From the NCBI GenBank assembly GCA_016192455.1, contig JACPUC010000026.1:124001-188000 (forward strand): a stretch of DNA of 64,000 nt. Reading direction: 5' to 3'. The notes under the pieces are model-generated. The model worked only from the letters and a program-made list of their open reading frames with translations. It was not told where the DNA came from and made no database searches. This DNA comes from Candidatus Tectimicrobiota bacterium (GTDB lineage: Bacteria; JACPUC01). Numbering within the stretch: position 1 is the stretch's first letter; the number at the start of each line of letters is the position of its first letter. The translations under genes were made by a program, and so were the position numbers. Shown here one piece after another: positions 50,993-60,129 of this stretch.

Positions 50993-51016
50993 GGGCGGGG
51001 CAAGCCCCGCCCCTAC
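50993..51016. repeat. REP-like inverted repeat, second copy
   Basis: GGGCGGGGC, AA, GCCCCGCCC followed by CTAC. The right half CCGCCCCTAC is shared with the perfect palindrome at 3224-3251. Both lie between convergent genes, the usual place of REP elements. Confidence 0.65.
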
Positions 51017-51121
51017 GATCAGCTCCCGCGGAGGGGCGCGAGGGACGAGGGTCCCGGCAAGGGTGCTCTCCCCGAATCAGCACCCCCATCAGACGATGGA
51101 AGGAACATCCGAGAGGCGACC

Positions 51122-51574
51122 CTAGCGCCCCGCCTCCGCTGTCTCCCAGGGGGCCTGCTCGATGCGCTGCGCAATATAGTCGGGGAGAGGGATGCCCTTG
51201 TGCGCATCGCCGAGGCCGCTGGTGCAGCAGTCGATCTTCTCGCCGCGCGCCACCTCCTCGCCGTTCTTGCTGAAGGAGAAGGTGAACGTCAGGCTCTTCG
51301 TGCCCTTGCGCTTCACCCAGACGTGGGTCTCGATGACATCATCGAACACCACGATCTTTTTGTACTCGCAGGTCGCCTTCACCACGGTCCAGTCGTAGTT
51401 GTACTTGCCGGTGGCTCCCCAGTGATCCACCAGCGGCCCCGGCAGGTTCAGCGAGCGGAAGAACTCCCCCTCCATCTCATCCATCCACTTGAAGTAGTTC
51501 GCAAAGAAAATGATGCCCGCGGCATCAGTCTCGTGGAACTGCACGCGGCGTGTGTGGCGAATTTCGTAGGCCAT
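51122..51574 (-). CDS. 4-hydroxybenzoyl-CoA thioesterase-like (hotdog) protein
   Basis: A 150-residue hotdog-fold protein with VQFHETDAAGIIFFANYFKWMDE, the YbgC/4-HBA-CoA thioesterase signature with catalytic Asp17. It hydrolyses aryl- or acyl-CoA thioesters. ATG 51574 has AGAAGG 8 bases upstream; the open frame further upstream reads as non-coding. It lies 223 bases downstream of the CoA ligase gene on the same strand. Confidence 0.88.
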   Translation of the reverse strand: MAYEIRHTRRVQFHETDAAGIIFFANYFKWMDEMEGEFFRSLNLPGPLVDHWGATGKYNYDWTVVKATCEYKKIVVFDDVIETHVWVKRKGTKSLTFTFSFSKNGEEVARGEKIDCCTSGLGDAHKGIPLPDYIAQRIEQAPWETAEAGR

Positions 51575-51797
51575 GCATTGCACCTTCTCAGACGTGTGGC
51601 GGTCGCGCGGGGGATGTCGGCCCCCCTCCCCGGTTGCACGCAGCTCGGCCTGCCGCCCGCTTCCCTGCACGGCGTCGCCGCGCCGAGCCGAGTACGGCGG
51701 CGAACCACTCCCCTCCTCCTGCGCATCCATGGAGAGCGGCGCAGCGGCAGGTGATTGAAAGGCGGGGGGCGCGCGTCGGCAGCGCACCCGCAGCCCC

Positions 51798-53444
51798 TCA
51801 GGACTGCGGGTGTTTCGCCTGCTCGCGCTGGCGCAGCTCGGTGCGGCGGATTTTGCCGGTCGGGGTGCGCGGCAGGTCGTCCACGAACTCGATGAGGCGA
51901 GGGTACTTGAACGGCGCCAGGCGCTCCTTGACGAAGCGCCGCAGCTCCTGCTTCAGAGGCTCCGCCGCCGCGGCCGGCTCCTTCAGCATGACGAAGGCCT
52001 TCACCACCATGCCGCGCTGCGAGTCGGGAGCGCCGATGACCGCCGCCTCGAGCACCCGCGGGTGCTGCATGAGGGCGTGCTCCACCTCCGGCGCGCCGAT
52101 GTTGTAGCCGCCGCTGATGATCAGGTCGTCGTTGCGGCAGACGTAGGTGTAGAAGCCGTCCTCGCCGCGCCGGTACATATCGCCGGTGAAGTTCCACCCC
52201 TGGCGCACCACCGCCTGCTGGCGCTCCGGCTTGCGCCAGTAGACGATCCCCAGCGGGCCGCGCACGGCGAGCATGCCGGGTTCACCGAGGGGCACATCGT
52301 TGAGCTGTTCATCCACCAGCCGCACCTCGTAGCCCGGCACGGGCACGCCGGTGGTGCCGGCCTTGACGTGCCCCGGGCGGTTGCTGAGGAAGGTGTAGTA
52401 CATCTCGGTACTGCCGATGCCGTCGAGGAGCTCGATGCCGAGGCGCTCCCGGTAGGCGTGGAAGAGGCTGGCGGGCAGCGGCTCGCCGGCGCTGATGCAG
52501 GCGCGCAGGCTGCTCAGGTCGTAGGCGGCGCCGAAGCCGGGATGCTGCAGCATGAAGTTGTACGCGGTCGGCACGGCGAAAAGCACCGTGATGCGGTGGC
52601 GGTGGATGGTCTCGAGCATCGTCTCGGGCGTGAACGTCCCCACCATCGAGGTGGCGGCGCCGAAGCGCAGCGGGATGATCAGCAACCCTCCCAGTCCGTA
52701 GGTGAAGGCCAGCGGCGGGTGCCCGCCGAAGATGTCATCCTGCCGAGGCTCGACGACGTGGCGGCCGAAGGCGTCCGCGATGATATTGTTATCGATATGG
52801 AAGTGGGCCGCTCCCTTCGGCTCGCCGGTGGTGCCGGAGGTGTAGGCGATGAGGGCGAGGTCGTTGGCATCGCAGAACACCGGGTCAAGCTGGTCCGACT
52901 CGGCCGCCTGCAGCTCGTCCAGCCGCAGGAAGCCCTCCCGCGCGGGACCCGTGGCGAGGCAGTGGCGCACCGTCGTGAAGCGGCCGCGGCCCCGCTCCAC
53001 CTCCTCGGTGAGATCGCCGGCGCAGAGGATGGCACTCACCTCGGCGTCGTTGGCAATGTAAGTGAGCTCGTGGGCGCGGAACAGCGGCATGGTGGAGACG
53101 CAGACGGCGCCGAGGCGCAGCACGGCCAGCCAGGCGATGATGAAGTCCGGCTCGTTGCGGTAGCGCAGCAGCACGCGGTCAAGCCGCCTGATGCCGAGGC
53201 GCCGCAGGGCATTCCCCAGCCGGTTCACCGCCGCCGCAAGCTGGCCGTAAGTCATCGTGGTCTGCCGGTAGTAGACCGCAACCTTGTTCCCCCGCCCCGC
53301 CTCGAGGTGATCATCCAGCAGGTAGGTCACCGAGTTGAAGCGCTCCGGGTAGCGGAACTCCGGCAGGGGGTAGCGCCGCTCCGGCCACAGCTCCGGCGCC
53401 GGCAGAAACCGCTCCATGATCTCCTGCATCGTCTGCACGCTCAT
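51798..53444 (-). CDS. Benzoate/2-aminobenzoate-type CoA ligase
   Basis: A 548-residue ANL ligase: IAYTSGTTGEPKGAAH (~197-212), DGIGSTEMYYTF (~331), TGDMYRRGEDGFYTYVCRNDDLIISGGYNI in the hinge region (split, ~410-440) and the catalytic Lys in TPTGKIRR. The DGIGSTEM motif and the N-terminal FNSVTYLLDDHL are shared with benzoate-CoA and anthranilate-CoA ligases. It would activate an aromatic acid, with the thioesterase downstream. Third CoA ligase of the window. Its promoter is at 53508-53536. Confidence 0.87.
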   Translation of the reverse strand: MSVQTMQEIMERFLPAPELWPERRYPLPEFRYPERFNSVTYLLDDHLEAGRGNKVAVYYRQTTMTYGQLAAAVNRLGNALRRLGIRRLDRVLLRYRNEPDFIIAWLAVLRLGAVCVSTMPLFRAHELTYIANDAEVSAILCAGDLTEEVERGRGRFTTVRHCLATGPAREGFLRLDELQAAESDQLDPVFCDANDLALIAYTSGTTGEPKGAAHFHIDNNIIADAFGRHVVEPRQDDIFGGHPPLAFTYGLGGLLIIPLRFGAATSMVGTFTPETMLETIHRHRITVLFAVPTAYNFMLQHPGFGAAYDLSSLRACISAGEPLPASLFHAYRERLGIELLDGIGSTEMYYTFLSNRPGHVKAGTTGVPVPGYEVRLVDEQLNDVPLGEPGMLAVRGPLGIVYWRKPERQQAVVRQGWNFTGDMYRRGEDGFYTYVCRNDDLIISGGYNIGAPEVEHALMQHPRVLEAAVIGAPDSQRGMVVKAFVMLKEPAAAAEPLKQELRRFVKERLAPFKYPRLIEFVDDLPRTPTGKIRRTELRQREQAKHPQS

Positions 53445-53507
53445 GCGCTGCCATCCTGCTTCTAAAGCCCAGTCACGAGAGAGAACCTAGACGCGACGCG
53501 GAGCTTT

Positions 53508-53536
53508 ACTATACCATAAGCGGCGGCAAGGCCCAA
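53508..53536 (-). promoter_or_regulatory. Extended -10 sigma70 promoter of the aryl-CoA ligase
   Basis: On the minus strand TTGGGC (53531-53536), 17 bases, TATAGT (53508-53513), with TGG directly before the -10. Confidence 0.65.
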
Positions 53537-53665
53537 AACGGCGGGGCCGGCCCCGCGCCGACCGCACGGCGATGCCGGCAGGGCCATCACGGCGGCCCAT
53601 CCACCGCGGACTCAGCGCCGGCGCTTACCACGCGCGCGCCGCGAATTTCTCAGAGGTGGTCTGAC

Positions 53666-54676
53666 ATGGACAGGACGATCGACATCCACTCGCACCTCTT
53701 CACACACGAGTGCGCCGCCGCCTGCTCGCGGGTCGATGCCGACTGGCAGTTCTCCATTCAGGCCAATGAGCGCGGTCTGCACTACATCCATATCCGCGAC
53801 CAGATCATCGGTCCCGTGCGGCCGGGCATGTTCGACCTGGCGGCGCGCCGGGAGGACATGCAGCGCAGCCGCCTCGAGCGCCACGTCCTCAGCGTCATGC
53901 CCTTCGCCTTCCTCTACCACGCCCCGGTTTCCTGCGCCATCGCCTTCTCCCGGCTGCAGAACGAGATGCTCGCCGCGGCGGTGCAGCGCCACCCGCGCCA
54001 GTTCGTCGGCCTCGCCACGGTGCCGCTCCAGGACCCGGACGCCGCCGTCAAGGAGCTGCACCACGCCGTGACGCAGCTCGGCCTGCGCGGCGTGGAGATC
54101 GGCACGAACGTGCAGGGCGCCTACCTCGACGACCCGCGCTTCTTCCCTTTCTACGAGGCGGTGCAGGACCTCCAGGCGCCGATCCTCGTCCATCCCCAGG
54201 ATGTGGCGGGAGGGGAGGCGCTGAACCCCTATTTCCTGCGCAACCTCATCGGCAACCCCCTGGACACGGCGATCGCCATGGCGCGCCTCATCCTTGGGGG
54301 GGTGATCGAGCGCTTTCCGCGCCTGCGCCTCTGCTTCGTGCACGGCGGCGGTTTCCTGCCGTACCAGATCGGGCGGCTGGACTTCGCCTACCGCTCGCGC
54401 CCGGAGCTGCAGGGAACCCTGCCGAAACCGCCGAGCGAGTACTTCAGCTCCCTCTACTTCGACACCGTTCTTTTCCACGAGCCGGCCATCGAGTACCTCA
54501 TCAACCAGGTGGGGGCCGACCACGTGCTCCTTGGCACGGATTACCCCTTCCGGCTCTCCGACCCCAACCCGGTGGCTACGGTGAACCGCTGCACGGGGCT
54601 GGGGGTTGACGAGCGCCGGGAGGTGCTTGGCCGCAACGCGCAGCGGTTCTTGAACCTTCCTGACGATGAGGCGTAG
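53666..54676 (+). CDS. ACMSD-like amidohydrolase (decarboxylase/hydrolase)
   Basis: A 336-residue TIM-barrel of the Amidohydro_2 family. Metal ligands are IDIHSH (His8, His10), LVHPQD (~175), a His in CFVHGGG (~227) and Asp in GTDYPF (~291). Relatives are 2-amino-3-carboxymuconate-6-semialdehyde decarboxylase, gamma-resorcylate decarboxylase and OMA hydratase, all acting on aromatic acids or their ring-fission products. AGAGGTGG precedes the ATG. Divergent from the aryl-CoA ligase. Fits the aromatic-catabolic setting; exact reaction unknown. Confidence 0.85.
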   Translation: MDRTIDIHSHLFTHECAAACSRVDADWQFSIQANERGLHYIHIRDQIIGPVRPGMFDLAARREDMQRSRLERHVLSVMPFAFLYHAPVSCAIAFSRLQNEMLAAAVQRHPRQFVGLATVPLQDPDAAVKELHHAVTQLGLRGVEIGTNVQGAYLDDPRFFPFYEAVQDLQAPILVHPQDVAGGEALNPYFLRNLIGNPLDTAIAMARLILGGVIERFPRLRLCFVHGGGFLPYQIGRLDFAYRSRPELQGTLPKPPSEYFSSLYFDTVLFHEPAIEYLINQVGADHVLLGTDYPFRLSDPNPVATVNRCTGLGVDERREVLGRNAQRFLNLPDDEA

Positions 54677-54729
54677 CGGGCGCGCACGGCGCCGGTCGGC
54701 CTGGGCGCGGAGAGCACGCGGGAGCAGTG

Positions 54730-56943
54730 ATGAGCCTCGTCGTCCAGGGCGAAGTCGAGAACGTCGTCTACCGCAACCCGGAGAACAACTATACGGTGCT
54801 GCGGCTGCGCCTCGAGGGACGCCAGGGCCTCGCCACCGCCGTCGGGCACCTGCACGAGGTGGCGTGCGGGGAGTTCCTGCGGCTTACGGGCGACTGGGTG
54901 TCGCATAAGCGCTACGGCGAACAGTTCAAGGTGGAGCGCTATGAGACGGTGGCGCCCACCAGCCAGAGCGGCATCGAGCGCTTCCTCGCCTCCGGGCTCC
55001 TGAAGGGGATCGGCCCCGAGCTGGCCCGGCGCATCACGGCGGCGTTCGGCGAGCAGACCTTCGAGGTCCTCGACACGCAGATCGAGCGCCTCCTCGAAGT
55101 GGAGGGGATCGGCGAGATTCGCCTGGGCCAGATCGCGGCGAACTGGCACGAGCATCAGCAGACCCGCAGCATCATGTTCGGCCTGCAGGAGATGGGCGTC
55201 AGCATCGCCTACGCGACGCGCATCTTCAAGAAGTACGGCGCCGAGAGCCTAGCGGTGGTAAGCGCCAACCCCTACGTGTTGGCGGAGGAAATCTTCGGCA
55301 TCGGCTTCAAGCGCGCCGACGCCATCGCCATGCACCTCGGCATCGAGCGCGACGCGGCGCTGCGTCTGCAGGCGGGGGTCGTCTACACGCTGACACAGTT
55401 CGTCGAGGAGGGGCATGTTTACTGCCCCTACGAGACCCTCATCGAACGCGCTCAGAGCCTCCTCGGCTGCGAGCGCGAGGCGGTCGCCATGGCCGTCGCC
55501 CAGGAGGTGCAGGCGCGGCACCTCCTCATCGTCGACCTCAACCTCGACGCCGAGCAGCCGCAGGTCAACCACAAGGCCGTCTACCTCCCCTTCCTCTACC
55601 ATGCCGAGACGGCCATCGCCGAGCGCTTGGCGAAGCTCCTGCGCGCCGACTGCCCCCTCGTCATCGACGAGGAGGAGCGCGTCATGGCCGCCTGCCTCGA
55701 CGGCTGGTCGATTGAGCTGGCGCCGGCGCAGCGCCGCGCCATCGCGGCGGCCCTGCGGGAGAAGCTCCTCATCATCACCGGCGGGCCGGGCACCGGCAAG
55801 ACCACCATCGTCAACGCCATCATCACCATCTTCCAGGCCTACCGGGCGCGCATCCTCCTGGCGGCGCCGACAGGGCGCGCCGCCAAGCGCCTCACGGAGA
55901 CCACCGGCCGCGAGGCGCGCACCATCCACATGCTCCTCGAGTACACCTTCCAGGCTGGCTTCCAGCGCCACGCCAAGCGGCCCCTGGAGGCCGACCTCCT
56001 GATCATCGACGAGGCGTCGATGATCGACACCTCCCTCATGCACCACCTCCTGAAGGCCATCCCCGCCCAGGCGCGCCTCATCCTGGTGGGGGACGTGAAC
56101 CAGCTCCCCTCCGTGGGACCGGGGAACATCCTGCACGACCTCATCAGCTCGCAGCGCCTGCGTGTGACCGAGCTGCACGACATCTTCCGCCAGGAGGCCA
56201 GAAGCCTCATCGTCCTCAACGCCCACCGCATCAACGAGGGACGCCTACCCGTGTACGACGTGGAGGGGGGCGAGCGCCTGGCCGATTTCTTTTTCATCGA
56301 GGAGGAGGATGCCGCCAAGGTCCTGGAGGTCGTGAAACGCCTCTGCAGCGAGCGCATCCCGGAGAAGTTCCAGCTCCACCCGACGCACGACATCCAGGTG
56401 ATGACGCCGATGTACAAAGGGCTCGTCGGCGTCGACAACCTCAACAGCGAGCTACAGGCCCTCTTCAATCCCAATGCGCCACCGGTGGCGACAGGTCGCG
56501 GCAACCTGCGCCTGGGCGACAAGGTGATGCAGATTCGCAACAACTACGAGAAGGGGGTGTTCAACGGCGATATCGGCTGGGTGGCGGAGGTGCGCGGCGA
56601 GGATGAGCTGCTGCGCATTGATTTCGACGACCGCGCCGTGACCTACGAGTTCGGCGATCTCAATGAGGTCGTCCTCGCCTACGCCGTCTCCGTGCACAAG
56701 GCGCAGGGGAGCGAGTACCCCGCCGTCGTGCTCCCCCTTCTGCCGCAGCACTACCTGCTTCTGCAGCGCAACCTCCTCTACACCGCCGTGACGCGCGCCC
56801 GCCAGCTCGTCGTCATCGTCGGCTCCAAGAAAGCCCTGGCGATGGCGGTGCAGAACGACCGCGTCATGCACCGCTACACCGGCCTCGAGCGCTGGCTGCG
56901 CGAGGAGGTCGCGCCGCTCGCCGATCCGCAGCTCCTCCGCTGA
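54730..56943 (+). CDS. recD2: ATP-dependent DNA helicase RecD2
   Basis: The 737-residue SF1B helicase has an N-terminal OB-like domain (GEVENVVYRNPENNYTVL), tandem helix-hairpin-helix region (~85-190), Walker A GGPGTGKTT (~352-360), DEAS (~427), GDVNQLPSVGPG (~455) and the C-terminal YAVSVHKAQGSEYP motif with ALLYTAVTRA-type ending (written NLLYTAVTRAR). RecD2 is the RecBC-independent form, a 5'-3' helicase for recombination and repair. ATG 54730 follows GGGAG; an ATG/GTG pair at 54727 is one codon earlier. No recB or recC is near. Confidence 0.93.
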   Translation: MSLVVQGEVENVVYRNPENNYTVLRLRLEGRQGLATAVGHLHEVACGEFLRLTGDWVSHKRYGEQFKVERYETVAPTSQSGIERFLASGLLKGIGPELARRITAAFGEQTFEVLDTQIERLLEVEGIGEIRLGQIAANWHEHQQTRSIMFGLQEMGVSIAYATRIFKKYGAESLAVVSANPYVLAEEIFGIGFKRADAIAMHLGIERDAALRLQAGVVYTLTQFVEEGHVYCPYETLIERAQSLLGCEREAVAMAVAQEVQARHLLIVDLNLDAEQPQVNHKAVYLPFLYHAETAIAERLAKLLRADCPLVIDEEERVMAACLDGWSIELAPAQRRAIAAALREKLLIITGGPGTGKTTIVNAIITIFQAYRARILLAAPTGRAAKRLTETTGREARTIHMLLEYTFQAGFQRHAKRPLEADLLIIDEASMIDTSLMHHLLKAIPAQARLILVGDVNQLPSVGPGNILHDLISSQRLRVTELHDIFRQEARSLIVLNAHRINEGRLPVYDVEGGERLADFFFIEEEDAAKVLEVVKRLCSERIPEKFQLHPTHDIQVMTPMYKGLVGVDNLNSELQALFNPNAPPVATGRGNLRLGDKVMQIRNNYEKGVFNGDIGWVAEVRGEDELLRIDFDDRAVTYEFGDLNEVVLAYAVSVHKAQGSEYPAVVLPLLPQHYLLLQRNLLYTAVTRARQLVVIVGSKKALAMAVQNDRVMHRYTGLERWLREEVAPLADPQLLR

Positions 56944-57004
56944 GGCCTCGCCCGCCCCCGCCGCTCCCGACTGGTCACCCACTCCGCACCCGTGAGGCGC
57001 GCCG

Positions 57005-57033
57005 TTGACACTCCTCGTACCCCCCGCTAGAGT
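57005..57033 (+). promoter_or_regulatory. Sigma70 promoter of the small membrane protein
   Basis: TTGACA (57005-57010), 17 bases, TAGAGT (57028-57033), leader ~150 bases to ATG 57191. Confidence 0.72.
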
Positions 57034-57190
57034 GACGGAGGGCGTCAGGCGCAGGAGAAGCTCCCTCGGCAGGCGGCCTCCTCCTGGCGAGGGCGCCGGA
57101 CATGCCGCGCCGGCCTCGGGGAGCTGAGGCGGGGAACCCGCGGCAGGGAGTTCCAGGCGCCGCAGCGGCGTGGGCAAGGCGGAGGCGGCC

Positions 57191-57589
57191 ATGCCGATCT
57201 GGGTGCTACAGATCTTGCAGATTGTCGTCTGGCCTCTGGCGGTGCTGGGGGTGGCGTTCGTCCTGCGCTCGGCGGTTCTTGGCTGGGCGCGCAGCCGCTC
57301 GCAGGTGGCGCTCGGTCGCCGCCTGCGCGCGCACGTCGAGGCGCTGGAGCAGCGCCTGTCCGGCAACGAAGAGCAGGAACGCCTGGCAACCCACATCGCC
57401 GCGCAGTTCGACCCCTCCAGTGAAGCCATCCGCATCGCCAATGCCGTGGCGGAGATTCCCCCCGTGGCGCGGGAGAAGATGAAGCCGCGCCTGCAGGAAT
57501 ACCTGGGCGAGGCGGTGCGCCGCAGCAGCCGACTGGCCGCCGGCTGCGTGGTCGAGACCCTGCGCAAGAGCGAGAACGGGATCAGGTGA
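57191..57589 (+). CDS. Small single-TM protein, unknown
   Basis: 132 residues: one N-terminal membrane span (~2-24, IWVLQILQIVVWPLAVLGVAF), a basic stretch and a coiled-coil-like segment (RRLRAHVEALEQRLSGNEEQERLATHIAAQ, in part), then a mixed C-terminus ending VETLRKSENGIR. GGAGG 5 bases before ATG 57191. No family is recognised. It would be anchored in the inner membrane with the helix in the cytosol. Confidence 0.6.
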   Translation: MPIWVLQILQIVVWPLAVLGVAFVLRSAVLGWARSRSQVALGRRLRAHVEALEQRLSGNEEQERLATHIAAQFDPSSEAIRIANAVAEIPPVAREKMKPRLQEYLGEAVRRSSRLAAGCVVETLRKSENGIR

Positions 57590-57937
57590 ACCGTGTCAGG
57601 ACGAAAGGGTTGCAACGCTGGTGGCATCGACGTAGACTAGGTTTTGTGCTGGCGCGCGGTTGAGTCCGCCGATGTGGATGACGCGAGGGAGGCGCGGCGG
57701 CCGTCAGGCGCCGGCATGGCGGCGTGGTCCCCCTTCCCGAGCGAATCCCACGGCCCAGGGGTGCGATGGCGGCTCTGTTGAAGCGCGCCGTAATGAGCTG
57801 AGGGGGGGCCCCTGCCTCGGTGGGAGGAGGAGCGAGGAGTCTGCTCGCCCTAGGGTGCGGCTGATTGTTCAGGTTGGCCATGGAATAGAGGCAGGGAAGC
57901 AGGCAGGTGGAAGTCCGTTTGCTCAGGGTGGAGTCCA
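57590..57937. other. Intergenic leader with promoter
   Basis: Promoter at 57610-57638, then about 290 bases without a recognisable gene before the small protein at 57938. Confidence 0.45.
57610..57638 (+). promoter_or_regulatory. Sigma70-like promoter
   Basis: TTGCAA (57610-57615), 17 bases, TAGACT (57633-57638), 10 bases past the stop of the small membrane protein gene. Confidence 0.55.
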
Positions 57938-58219
57938 ATGGAGCAAGTAGTGTTCGAGTTGGCTGGTGGGAAGTACTCGGTGCGTGAGACCTATTGGAAT
58001 GACGAGACGAAGGCGCTCTTTCGCATTATCAACGAAAAGGAGGGGCGAACGGAGGTTTCGGATTTCTACGTCAGCGCCAAGCGGCGGCGCGGCAAATCCA
58101 CCCCCCTCGAGGAGCTGATTGGCTTTCTGGAGAAGATCCTCAATCATTCAAAGTCGCGCGATCGACAACCGTTTCCTACACCGGGGCACGAGGAAGGGCG
58201 CGCGTTCACCTCGCGGTAG
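57938..58219 (+). CDS. Small hypothetical protein
   Basis: 93 residues, start ATG behind GGTGGAG. The N-terminal part (VVFELAGGKYSVRETYWNDETKALFRII, in part) alternates like a small beta sheet; TPLEELIGFLEKILNH is an amphipathic helix; the tail is disordered and basic. No family recognised. It ends ahead of a strong hairpin and is convergent with the MFS transporter gene. Confidence 0.55.
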   Translation: MEQVVFELAGGKYSVRETYWNDETKALFRIINEKEGRTEVSDFYVSAKRRRGKSTPLEELIGFLEKILNHSKSRDRQPFPTPGHEEGRAFTSR

Positions 58220-58609
58220 CACCGGCACGCTCGATCCCATGGGAGCGTTACGAGGGCTGAGTCGGGACCAGTGAGCGCCCAGGGGTGAGAACCGCAGCAT
58301 CGCTTCACCCTCGGCATGCCATCGGAGGCTGGTCCTGGCGTTAAGGTTCAACCACCCTGTTGCGCACGCTTTCCATTCCGGGGACAGCCCGCCGTTTTTG
58401 GGCCCTGATGCGGGAATGCGGGAACGGCGCCGCCCTCTGACAGCGCCGTTCCTTGATGCCTCTGCCGATCCTTGCAGTCTACAACCTGGCCTCCTCCCCA
58501 AAGCCCCTGTGGCAGTGGCGTCTCAACTAAGCCCACCCAGCTTTTCCCATCGAGGCGCACCGTCGAGATGGCGCTGGCCGGCCGCCGATGGCTCCCTCCG
58601 CGCCGCCCC
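58220..58609. other. Convergent intergenic region
   Basis: It holds the hairpin at 58421-58452. No gene supported. Confidence 0.5.
58421..58452. terminator. Hairpin between convergent genes
   Basis: GGAACGGCGC (58421-58430), 12-base loop, GCGCCGTTCC (58443-58452), a perfect 10-bp stem, followed on the plus strand by TTGATG only. Probably a shared 3' end for both flanking genes. Confidence 0.6.
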
Positions 58610-59836
58610 TTACGCCTTCGCAGGGGCCTCCTGACCGCTGCTCACCGGCAGGGGCTCAACCTGGGCGCGATGCTGCCGTGCCGGGTAGGCGACAATGGTG
58701 AGCACCGCTCCCAGCACCAGGGCGAGGGCCGCGAAGTAGAAGATGACGCGGATCGACCAGGCATCGGCGACCAGCCCGGCGAGCGCGGCTCCCAGCGTCG
58801 AGCAGGCTAGGTTGGCGGTGAAGAGGAGCCCCACCAGGCTCCCTCCCAGCTCCTTCGGGGTCACGTCGAAGGCGGTCGCGAAGATCACCGGCCGGATCGA
58901 GTAGAGAAACACCCCAATCATAAAGAGCATGATCTGGAACGCGAGCCCCACGGGGGCCAGGCCCAGCAGCGCGACGCAGGCGCCGGCCGCGAAGAGACCG
59001 GCCACGAGGACCGGCCCCCGCCCGATGCGATCGGAGAGCCAGCCCGCCAGCGGCGCTGAGAAGAAGCTCGCCACGGTCAGGGAGGAGACGTAGATGCCGA
59101 GCTGCGTGGAGGAGAAGTTCAGCTCCCTGGCGAGGTAGAGCGGCAGGAAGGTGACGAGCACCACCTGGCCCACGGTCCGCAGCGCCGACACGCCCGCCAT
59201 CGCCACCACCTGGCGATCCCGGACCATCGCCCGCACCGCAGTGCCATAGGCCCGCAGCGCCATCCCCTTGCCGTAGCCGGCGTCGCTGTCACGGATGATC
59301 AGGAAGAGCGCCGCGGCCATGATGAAGGCGGGGATCGCCATGAACTGCGTGGTGGTCCGCCACCCCATCGCCGCGATCATGGCGGTCAAAATGAGCGGCG
59401 TGAGGAAGTCGCCGGAGTTGGCTCCCAGCTCGTGCGCGGAGAGAGCGAACCCCTTGCGCTGCGGGTAGAGCGAGGAGAGCAGGGACATCGACGGCGAGTG
59501 CCAGAACGAGGCGCCGAATCCCAGCAGGGCCAGGCTTGGGAACACCCACAGGTAGGTCGGCGCAAAGCCAACCGTGAGGTAGCCCAGCGCCGGGATGAGG
59601 AGCGCCCCCATCATGAAGAGGCGTCGGGTGCCGAGCACATCGACGGCGACGCTGCTGGGGATGTTCAGGCTGGCGGCCATCAGGGAGGCAAAGGAGATGA
59701 TGAGGCCGCTCTGGAAGTAATTCAGCCCGAACTCCTTGGCGATGAACGGCACCACCAGGGCCAGGGCTGTGAAGTGCCAATGCTCCACCGCATGCCCAAA
59801 GGAGATGGCAAAGACCTTGGGTAGCTTCGTGCGCAT
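58610..59836 (-). CDS. MFS transporter, second copy
   Basis: 408 residues, 12 predicted spans. NIPSSVAVDVLGTRRLFMMG is the first-half A-motif region and GWLSDRIGRGPVL the second-half A-motif. A conserved AHELGANSGDFLTP segment lies in TM5 and charged HWHF in TM1. Typical of small-molecule importers or exporters of the YfmO/NarK-like branch of MFS, substrate unknown. It has its own promoter and is not in an operon. Confidence 0.83.
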   Translation of the reverse strand: MRTKLPKVFAISFGHAVEHWHFTALALVVPFIAKEFGLNYFQSGLIISFASLMAASLNIPSSVAVDVLGTRRLFMMGALLIPALGYLTVGFAPTYLWVFPSLALLGFGASFWHSPSMSLLSSLYPQRKGFALSAHELGANSGDFLTPLILTAMIAAMGWRTTTQFMAIPAFIMAAALFLIIRDSDAGYGKGMALRAYGTAVRAMVRDRQVVAMAGVSALRTVGQVVLVTFLPLYLARELNFSSTQLGIYVSSLTVASFFSAPLAGWLSDRIGRGPVLVAGLFAAGACVALLGLAPVGLAFQIMLFMIGVFLYSIRPVIFATAFDVTPKELGGSLVGLLFTANLACSTLGAALAGLVADAWSIRVIFYFAALALVLGAVLTIVAYPARQHRAQVEPLPVSSGQEAPAKA

Positions 59837-59984
59837 CGCTGCATTCCCCCGCTCTATCGTCTACCAGCCCACTGAAAACCTGCTGGCGCCCGTTTTCACT
59901 CCAGGAAGGAGAGATCGACCTTTCACCCTGCGGCTCCATGCCCGAGCGTGCATCAAGCAGCGCCTCGGTCCCAACCGCGGCGCT

Positions 59985-60014
59985 ATTGTAGGCACGCTCC
60001 CCCAGGGGAAGCAA
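59985..60014 (-). promoter_or_regulatory. Sigma70 promoter of the MFS transporter
   Basis: On the minus strand TTGCTT (60009-60014), 18 bases, TACAAT (59985-59990), leader ~140 bases. Confidence 0.6.
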
Positions 60015-60129
60015 GCAACTTGCAGCCGGCGAGCGCCCCCACCGGCATAAAGAGAGAGCTGGCAACGAGTGTGGTCGCGGGAATGAGGGCAGCGCGGGGA
60101 GAGGGCTGCGGCCACCGCCTCCGCTGGGC

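Noticed and set aside
51810-53465. A 551-codon plus-strand frame antisense to the aryl-CoA ligase
   Set aside because: A shadow of the ligase; low-complexity Arg/Ala/Val/Glu content and no family pattern.
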